The notes under the pieces were generated by a model that did not search any database, had not been told where the DNA came from, and saw only the letters and a program-made list of their open reading frames with translations. Source: Buxus sempervirens (taxonomy: Eukaryota; Streptophyta; Magnoliopsida; Buxales; Buxaceae). Taken from it: a stretch of 64,000 nucleotides of DNA. The DNA lies in the NCBI GenBank assembly GCA_947561395.2, contig OX387192.1, positions 9,956,221-10,020,220 on the forward strand, given 5' to 3'. The position numbers and the translations under genes were made by a program. Shown here in pieces: positions 57,076 to 64,000 of this stretch. The number at the start of each line of letters is the position of its first letter. Position 1 is the stretch's first letter.

Positions 57076-59595
57076 TGTAGACACCTGATTTTTGCACCCC
57101 AAAAAATGTAGATAATGAAAATTTTAATTAAAAAGTCAAACCCTGAGGGGGCCAAAATTTGACTTTTTGATCCAAGGATAATTGGCCATCAAACTTTATC
57201 TCATTGAAAAAAGCATTTCAACACGGTTCCAACGCAACTGAGTTTGCCGGAATCGGAGACCGGAAGATAAAGTTATGAGCTGGTCAAACTTTTGGGAGCA
57301 AAAGTTGATTTTTTGCTCGGCCCCAATTCAGCTACCCAAATTGGTCCCAATGAACAGGTGACTCCGAGCTGATTCCAATGACACTAAGTTTGTTGAAATC
57401 GGACACCAGATGAAGAAGTTACGGGCAGTTAAAGTTTCAAGAAAACTGCCCATGTGGCAAAATAGCAGCAAAAAAGCAAAATAAATTAATAAAATAAATA
57501 AGATAATCATTTAACAAAAATATCTTTATTTTTTAATAATATTATAATTAAAGAATCTCGTTTTATAATAAAATAATTAAAAAATGGGATAAAAATTTTT
57601 AAATAAATCAAATTTAATAAAGCATTTGAAATCCAGCAATTTAAAAACGTGCTCGCCCGTATTTGAAGTGCGGGCGAGGCATGCCCGCACTTAAATTACG
57701 GGCAAGCCTTCTGGAAGGGGACACGCGTCATCGTACGGCGGGACACGCGTCCCGTACGGGCGATTCGGCGAGATTTTAGCACATAGGCGGCTCGCCCGCA
57801 TTTGAAATGCGGCAAGGCATGCCCGCATTTGAAGTACGGGCAAAGCATGCCCGCACTTCAAATACGGGCACGAAAATTTTGGCTATAAATAGGGGGCCAG
57901 CCCCCCCATTTGGGTAAGCTGGTCCTCCTTGCTGGCCCCCCTCTCCTCCTTGGTGTTTTCCACGGCCAAAGCCCTGCCAAAACCCTCTGCCCTTTTCCAC
58001 CCAAATTTTATTCCCAAAATACCCCTAGACTCTACCCATTCCTTTCACCGTCCATCCCTTTCGATCCTGAAGGCGAAGGAGGCTCTTTTCAAGCCCATTT
58101 TGGGAAATCCACGGGAGTGCGGAAGCGCTGCCAAAATCATTCGGAGAATCTCCACACCTCAGAACAAGGTAATAATAGCACGATGAGAGTTTATTGATTT
58201 TATATTTGATATATATCAGAATCAAATCGATTAAAGCATCATTTTTCCTTCTATGGTTTAAATCTGCTTCCTTGCTGTTATAATCTAACTCGATTTGCTT
58301 CCTGTGCACAACCTGTGAACTCTCCTGGTGAGAGAGACTCATATACGCGAAAAGATGGGAGGAGAGAGCTCTATGTAAAGAAAAGAGTTTCATTGTAGCA
58401 TTTCTACTCTAACCCTTTATTTGTTCATTTATTTTATCTTAAAAGGGGGGGTTTTGTCCTCTCCGAAGTCTGTTGTATCCCATAATCCTCCCCCTCTCTC
58501 CCTTCTGGATTTCCTCACGTACGCAGGATCGTGAATGGTTTAAGCGAATCCCAAAGAGTTGAAGTCTCTCTTTCTGCGAAACATCAAAAAAGAATACATT
58601 TGAACCGAAAAGCAGGGAGTTTGAACCCCTTTAAAGTGCCACGAACCACCAATAGAAGTCGGCAAACAGCGAAAGGAAACCGGCGAGTCAGATCCGGCCG
58701 AAATCGCAGCCATTTTCGGGATTCGAGCCGAAACCGTATTTTAAATACGGTCTAGACTTGACCGCATTTGAAATACGGTTCAGTTCAGACCGTGATTAGA
58801 ATGCGGTCAAGCCTGTAAATAACTTAAAGAATTAATTTTTCAGACCTGGTTGGACCCAATCCGACCCATTTAAACATAATCTGACCCATCGGGATTCTTG
58901 GACTTTTCCAAGCCCATTTTGAGACCGTGGGCCCAACGAGCTCACGAAGGCTTCGTGGGCCCTCCAATGGGGCCCACATCCCGTCTGGCCCAACCAAGGC
59001 CCATTTCGATAAATGGGCTAAAGGCCACTTGCTTAATCGCTCTTGGGCCCAAGCCAAGCCCCATAAGCCTTAAAAACTTAAACCCACTAAATTGTGTAAG
59101 TATAATTGAACCATTAAACCAAATAACCAAATCCAATCAGGGTTACCCAATAACCCTAATTGGGCCTTGGGCTTGATTTAAACCCAACCTGGATTCCACT
59201 GGGCCTTCCAACGGGGCCCATACCAGACCCACTTCATTAATTGATAAAAAGATAAAATCAAATAAAAAGGGGACCCACACCCTCAATGGTCCCCACCAGA
59301 CCAAATAAGTGTGCATGTTGGCCTAGGAATTGGGTGAGAACTAAGTTGACCAAAACCAGGGAGACCCGTGGGACCCGTCAACCGACGGGGCGGGCTAGGG
59401 TATCTTCGGACTTCCCTAGATGTAACCGAGAACTTGCTCAGATCTCTAAAAAGCCGTAGATCAGAAAATTAGGCCCGGATAGGTGCCCCTTTTGTGTCTG
59501 CCTGCACCTCTCAGGCAGTGGCGACTCCAAACCAGTCCCGAGGCAAGCATCACATCGCATGCACCTCGTCGTGCGACCGAAATCGGGTGCGCACA
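57076..59595 (+). repeat. TR-GAG 3' LTR
   Basis: Ends GGGTGCGCACA. It is 60 bp shorter than the 5' LTR, mainly because one unit of the first palindrome array (57648-57870) and one unit of the second (near 58770) are absent. Otherwise the copies differ at scattered bases, which indicates a moderately old insertion. Confidence 0.9.
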
Positions 59596-61349
59596 GTGAG
59601 TTTATAAAAGGGAGGCTTTAGGGAGGAGTTAGGGTTTCTTCTAATCAAATCATATAGAGGAAAATAAGGAGAAAGGAGGGCTCTCACGTTTGGAGAATAT
59701 AGAGAGAAGGTGCTGCAGAAATTTTTTACTAGAGTTCATCTAAATGCGATCTAGAAAGATTCAACTATTGGATCGGACTCAAATTTGGGGTTTTGTTCAT
59801 GACTAGTGGAGCTTCAATCTGAACGGTGGAGATGGTGTTCTACGGTCTCTAGAGAGATGCGATAATAGCAGAATCTCGGCGGTAACTTGAAGAGAAAGAT
59901 TTTTGTTTTGAGGCAAGTAGTAACACCCCGTTTTGTTTAGTCATTGCATGATTTTAGGTTTAAACGTTTGGATTTGATCTAGAATTAATGTATGATGATT
60001 TGAGATTCTAAACCATGTATTTTATACAATATATTTCGTGGGTTTAATTGATCTTAGATAGGGTTTATGACAACTATCAAGCATGCTAAAAGTATTGAGT
60101 TTCCTTAGGTTTTGACTTAGATTTACTATAAATCTATGTTTAGATGTGTTTCGAATGATCTAACATGTTTAGAGGATGAAAATATATGAATTAGAAGTGA
60201 TTTGAGGATTTGGTTTGATGTTATTCAGATTTAGAATGAAATTTCGCGACTTAAAGAAAAACCCAGAATTTGCGATTTTGTATGGGCGCCTGATAGGTCG
60301 CTTGAGTGCCCTGTTGAGCTCCCATGTTAAATAAGGGAGCAGTAGACAAGACCGCTTGAGCGCTCTGTTGAGCGCCTGTTTTTTTTTTTTTTTTTTGTTT
60401 CAAAGATTGCTAGACAGGACCGCTTGAGTGTTCTGTTGAGCGCCCAACCCAGATTTTATGATTTTGGGAAAAATACCTAGATTTTTACTATAAAATGATT
60501 TTTAGGCAAATCAAACACATATACAAATAAAATTTGGGTGTTTATGAGTTGTTTTCAGGGGTCGATTAATTTTATAAAAATTATACAAAGTTTTTGGTAC
60601 GTTCTACTAAAATATGTCTTGTTTTGACTTGAAAGAGAGTTTTGGTTGATTTCTAAACTTGTAAAACATTGTTTTAGATATAATTCAAGTCCTGGAATTT
60701 ATAGAAATACTTTTATAATAGATTTGAGTACGTTGAGCCTATGTTTGGAAATATAATAAGTATTGACAAGAGGTTTTGGATTATTGATTAAACATGAACA
60801 AACTACTTTATATACGAATTGGATTGTGGATTTATGCTCTTCCATGTACCATGGAATGATTTATATGCCATGGATGGCAATGTGAATTATTTATACAATG
60901 GCTCAGTGACCAGATTTATTGATTACCTGCTTGGTGGCAGAGACTTTTACCTGTTTGGTGGCAAAGATGTGTATTATCACCTTGGTGGCAGAGAATATTA
61001 CCTGCTTGGTGGCAAAGACTTTTACCTGTTTGGTGGCAGAGATGTGTATTATCACCTTGGTGGCAGAGAATATTACCTGCTTGGTGGCAGAGACTTTTTC
61101 TTGCTTGGTGGCAGAGATGTATTACCTCCTGTAGGGGAGATGTAATCATGATGTGATTGCATCCCACAGGAGAGATGTGTGTGTTACCTCCTGTGAGGGA
61201 GATGTAGTTCTGATGGGATTGCATTCTACAGGGAAAATACCTCATATAGGGGAGATGTGATTACTATGTGGTTGCATCCTATATGGGAGATAGGTGTATG
61301 AGTTGCCACTTGAGGGTGAGGAAGCTATCTCCTGCGGGGGATAGCACAT
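59596..61349 (+). mobile_element. Continuation of the gypsy-type LTR with internal repeats
   Basis: TATA box TTTATAAAAGGG at 59601, a leader, then three GACCGCTTGAGCGCTCTGTT-like repeats (60290-60440) and a tandem region from 60925. The right end is unclear. The order TATA, GCGCC-rich block, short tandem repeats is the same as in the LTRs at 5541-7946 and 29936-32346. Confidence 0.5.
60925..61345 (+). repeat. CTTGGTGGCAGAGA minisatellite followed by about 65-bp repeats
   Basis: Eight units of 24-27 bp (CCTGCTTGGTGGCAGAGAC type) at 60925-61130, arranged in a larger pattern. Then come about three units of GGGGAGATGTnnTnnTGATG...GATTGCATCCnnnAGG at 61130-61290. Confidence 0.85.
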
Positions 61350-61865
61350 CTCTAAAGCTCACCTTCAAGCAAATTTTGCCTACATTATATCTGTAGGATT
61401 TAGTCCTTTCATTGTGATTTATGGCTACAATCCAAGAGCTCCTGTTGATCTTATTCTCGTTCTAGATTTGGAGAGGGTTAGTGTGAATGCAAAAGATTTT
61501 CTTCAACAAATTGCAGAAAATTCATGAAGACACATAAAAAAGGTTAAATTAATCTACAACAAAATACTAGGAAGATGTAGATCGAAGGAGGCGTGGGGTA
61601 TCCTTTGAGGTAGGTGATCTTATTTGGGCAGTTTTGACTAAGGACAGGTTTTTCAATTGACGACTACAATAAGCTTGTTGCAAGGAAGATTGGACTATTA
61701 GAATTTCTTGAAAAAATAAATGAGTATTCCTACAGATTGAAGCTCCCAAAGCATCTCAAAACCAGTGATGTGTTCAATGTTAAGCACTTGATCAAATATC
61801 ATGGTGATTTTGTAGAAGAAACCTTGAATTTGAAGGACAAATTCTTCGCAACCAGGGGAGGATAA
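61350..61865 (+). pseudogene. Decayed Ty3/gypsy integrase C-terminal end
   Basis: Broken frames read GFSPFIVIYGYNPRAPVDLI, then LERVSVNAKDFLQQIAEN, then a GVSFEVGDLIWAVLTKDRF block and a KTSDVFNVKHLIKYHGDFVE block ending FFATRGG and a stop. This order (SPFxxxYGxNPRxPxDL, FxVGDxVWxxLxKxRF, TFNVxHLxxY) is the end of plant gypsy pol. Stops and frameshifts are frequent. A purine tract (AAAAAAAGGAGAGAG, about 61893) follows. Confidence 0.75.
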
Positions 61866-61899
61866 TGCATGTTGAAGGAAAATAAAATTATAAAAAAAG

Positions 61900-62659
61900 G
61901 AGAGAGTTGGGCATGCATGGTACCCACTTGGACGTTGTGAATTTCGAGAAGTCTAGAGACGGATGATGTGGCATGAAGTTAGGGAAGATTTTCCATTAGG
62001 ACGTGCACAGTTATGAAGAGTTTAATTTAATTTTAGAGATAAGTTTGAGTTAAAATAGGAGTTAACTTATTTTTTTAAAAGAACATGTAACCCACGTATG
62101 GTTTTTTTTTTTTTTTACCATAATTTTTTGAATCTAATTTGGAGGTTTTCTTCTCAAAACGTGTGGAATTTTTTCCATTCTTTTGAATGCCTATAATTTC
62201 CTGTTCGAAAGTGAATCTAGGGCTGTGGAAGAGTTGAAGATCCCCACATCACTAGCATATACATGAATATACATTGTGGTTAAGGATTTAATTAACTGTG
62301 ATCAACCATGAACAAGCAAATTGATCCTACACCAAACATGAATGACATAGTCACTCCCTATCAATCGAGATGGCATCATCGCAAGCCCAATCCTGACCAC
62401 AGTATATTAGTAATGTAATTCATTCACAATCAATGACATTGATCTACCCAAGATCTTATCCTCATAATGTGAAAGCCAAGGTAGGATACATATTATGTCT
62501 CCTCATCCACTATGTTTGAGGGTCAATCTCACTGTTCAAGTAACAAAACTTATCAAATGGTAATGGATGATAAGCTAGTTCAATTAACACTCACAATTAT
62601 ATTGACTAGTGTATATGTATCACATGTGCAAAGTTTGAATTATATGCAATAAATATATT
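61900..62659. other. Unassigned, AT-rich
   Basis: May include the start of a gypsy 3' LTR, but no border was found. No gene supported. Confidence 0.3.
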
Positions 62660-63288
62660 TTAAAATTTTTGGGCCCCAAATATTCTTTTGAATTGACTTA
62701 GCCAAAAATAAATTGATATAGGTGAAGAAATAAATAATGCACACCTAGGCAATATATCAAACACCAGAAGAACAAAAAAGAACACACCAAATTTACGTGG
62801 AAAAACCATCCAGTGTAGAGGGAAAAAACCATGGGACAAATCCAATCAATCCACTATAATAAAATAGAGATTAAAATGTACTTAAGTTCTTGCCTGAAAC
62901 CTGAGTTCTCAAATTTTTGGAAAATCAACAATATCACCTCCCTAAGAATAACAATGATCTCACTCAAACCACTACAATGTGAAGAACACAAGAATGTAAT
63001 GAGAATTCTACTATAGCTCCCTATAGCAGCCAATCTTAGAGAGAAATACAATCCCAAATCCTTGTGCAAAACCACACCTGAAGAGAAAAACAAATAAGAA
63101 CATACCTTTTTCCCTTCTTTTTAATCTATGCTTGTATTCCGTCTTCTTCAAAACACCCACGTGATATACCCTTTTTTTTTCTCTTTTTTCTTCTTTTCAT
63201 TCTCAATGCCACGACCACCACTTCATTGCTCTCTTGTTGCATTGAATAAGAAAGAGGGCAATGACGCCCTAATGTTGAGGGTCTAACA
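62660..63288 (-). mobile_element. Ty1/copia 3' LTR (reverse strand), far border approximate
   Basis: On the reverse strand it begins TGTTAGACCCTCAACATTAG right after a purine tract. It contains, in + orientation, AAATTTACGTGGAAAAACC near 62788, a word common in copia LTRs. The distal end is an estimate. Confidence 0.5.
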
Positions 63289-63296
63289 ATCTTGCG

Positions 63297-63312
63297 CGCC
63301 CCACCCCCCACA
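63297..63312 (-). other. Polypurine tract of the copia element
   Basis: Reverse strand TGTGGGGGGTGGGGCG between the end of pol and the LTR start. Confidence 0.6.
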
Positions 63313-63347
63313 AGCCTACAAAAGAAGGAGACTATACTCTTAATTTT

Positions 63348-64000
63348 CTAGGTAGAGTCCATGCAAGCCATTCTGGTACAAAATTCTAGCTTCTCTCTGA
63401 TAACAACCCTTGTCATCATGTCTGTTGTATACTTCTTACTATGAATCTTCTAGTAACAATTGTTCCACAAGTGCCTCGCATAGCCAATGATATCTCACAT
63501 CTATGTGCCTTGCACATGAATGATAAGTAGCATTCTTGCTTAAGTTTAAGGCACCATGATTGTCACAATGAACCACATACTCATCCTAATTCAAACCCAA
63601 ATCTTGGAGAAACCATTTCATTTGAAGCATCTCTTTCGATGCTTTTGTAACTGCAATATACTCAACATCTGTGGTAGGTAAGGCAATACCCTTTTGTAAT
63701 TTTGACTGCCATAATATAGCTCCCCTTGCAAAAGTAAGCAAGTACCCTGAAATTGATTTCCTACCATCAAGGTCACCTGCCATATCTGCATCAGTATTGC
63801 CCTCTAAAATTGGTTTTGAACTCCTAAAAGTTAAGCACATCTTGGAGCTACCACCCAAGTATCTGAGAATCCATTCCACTGCTTGCCAATGATGTTTGCC
63901 AAGATTAGAAAGGAACTTGCTTACAACTCCAACCACATAGGCAATGTTTGAATGTATGAAAACCATCACATATATCAAACTCCTGACTGCAGAGGAGTAA
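63348..64000 (-). pseudogene. Ty1/copia pol end: RT tail and RNase H, runs off the window
   Basis: The main frame (63586-63978) reads NIAYVVGVVSKFLSNLGKHH, then RYLGGSSKMCLTF, EGNTDADMAGDLDGRKSISG, ILWQSKLQKGIALPTTDVEY and KASKEMLQMKWFLQDLGLN. These are the classic blocks around RNase H of copia pol. An in-frame TAG (63586-63588) is followed by DEYVVHCDNHGALNLSKNA and HIDVRYHWL. A frame change near 63440 leads to DMMTRVVIREKLEFC with a stop at 63348. It belongs upstream to reverse transcriptase outside the window. Confidence 0.85.

Larger units (their letters stand above)
46402..59595 (+). mobile_element. Complete non-autonomous TR-GAG retrotransposon (13.2 kb)
   Basis: LTRs of 2580 and 2520 bp enclose about 8.1 kb. 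GTGAG is repeated on both sides (46397-46401, 59596-59600). The primer site matches plant tRNA-Arg, as in Ogre/Tat elements, and a purine tract precedes the 3' LTR. The interior holds a long leader with a minisatellite, a gag frame with two stops, and about 2.5 kb of non-coding DNA. No protease, reverse transcriptase, RNase H or integrase motif was found. Elements with LTRs and only GAG are known in coffee and other plants as TR-GAGs; they must borrow pol from a relative. Confidence 0.88.

Noticed and set aside
60819-61245. Repeat-encoded open frames on both strands (LVGGRDFYL / CHQAGKSLCHQ types)
   Set aside because: They are translations of the CTTGGTGGCAGAGA minisatellite within an LTR.

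Overview
This window is plant nuclear intergenic DNA built almost entirely of nested transposable elements. The evidence is spliced plant-style transposon genes with GT-AG introns, Ty3/gypsy, Ty1/copia, Mutator-like (MULE), PIF/Harbinger-like and Helitron-like pieces, and captured fragments of plant genes (anthranilate synthase, a plastid-type sugar transporter, an NBS-LRR gene). No ordinary single-copy host gene, tRNA or rRNA was recognised. Repeat content and the size of the nests suggest a large-genome, probably eudicot, plant; the species cannot be told.

The centrepiece is a 24,032-bp MULE at 15113-39144. It has inverted terminal repeats of 1261 and 1289 bp and a perfect 9-bp target duplication (AAAAATTAA). 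It carries four spliced genes: a Ulp1/SENP-like C48 cysteine protease (407 aa, + strand), a double GRF zinc-finger protein (164 aa, + strand), an HMG-box protein joined to the domain usually found upstream of transposon Ulp1 domains (411 aa, - strand), and a mudrA-like transposase (736 codons plus stop, - strand). The first two run inward from the left end and the last two inward from the right. Between them lie pieces of captured host genes. A 1.36-kb array of 21-22-bp units, organised in 171-bp higher-order repeats, sits directly upstream of the GRF gene promoter. All reading frames close to a multiple of three, but the transposase is split by a 2411-bp solo LTR with its own 5-bp duplication (TATTC).

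The MULE lies inside an AT-rich Harbinger-like element (14878-40305, TSD TTA), which lies inside a second Harbinger-like element (13617-42104, TSD TAA) that keeps a remnant of the MYB-like ORF1. With the LTR inside the transposase this is four levels of nesting.

Left flank (1-13616): a Tat-type LTR cut by the window edge; a reverse-strand LTR of a related family; an old, decayed Ulp1-type transposon gene (about 8650-11200) beside its own tandem array, which a 2.4-kb solo LTR has split; an LTR fragment; CACTA-like subterminal repeats; and a Helitron-like end.

Right flank (42105-64000): more Tat-type LTR pieces; a complete 13,194-bp non-autonomous TR-GAG retrotransposon (46402-59595, TSD GTGAG, tRNA-Arg type primer site, gag but no pol) inserted in a gypsy-type LTR; a decayed gypsy integrase end; and a decayed Ty1/copia pol end with its LTR on the reverse strand, running off the window.
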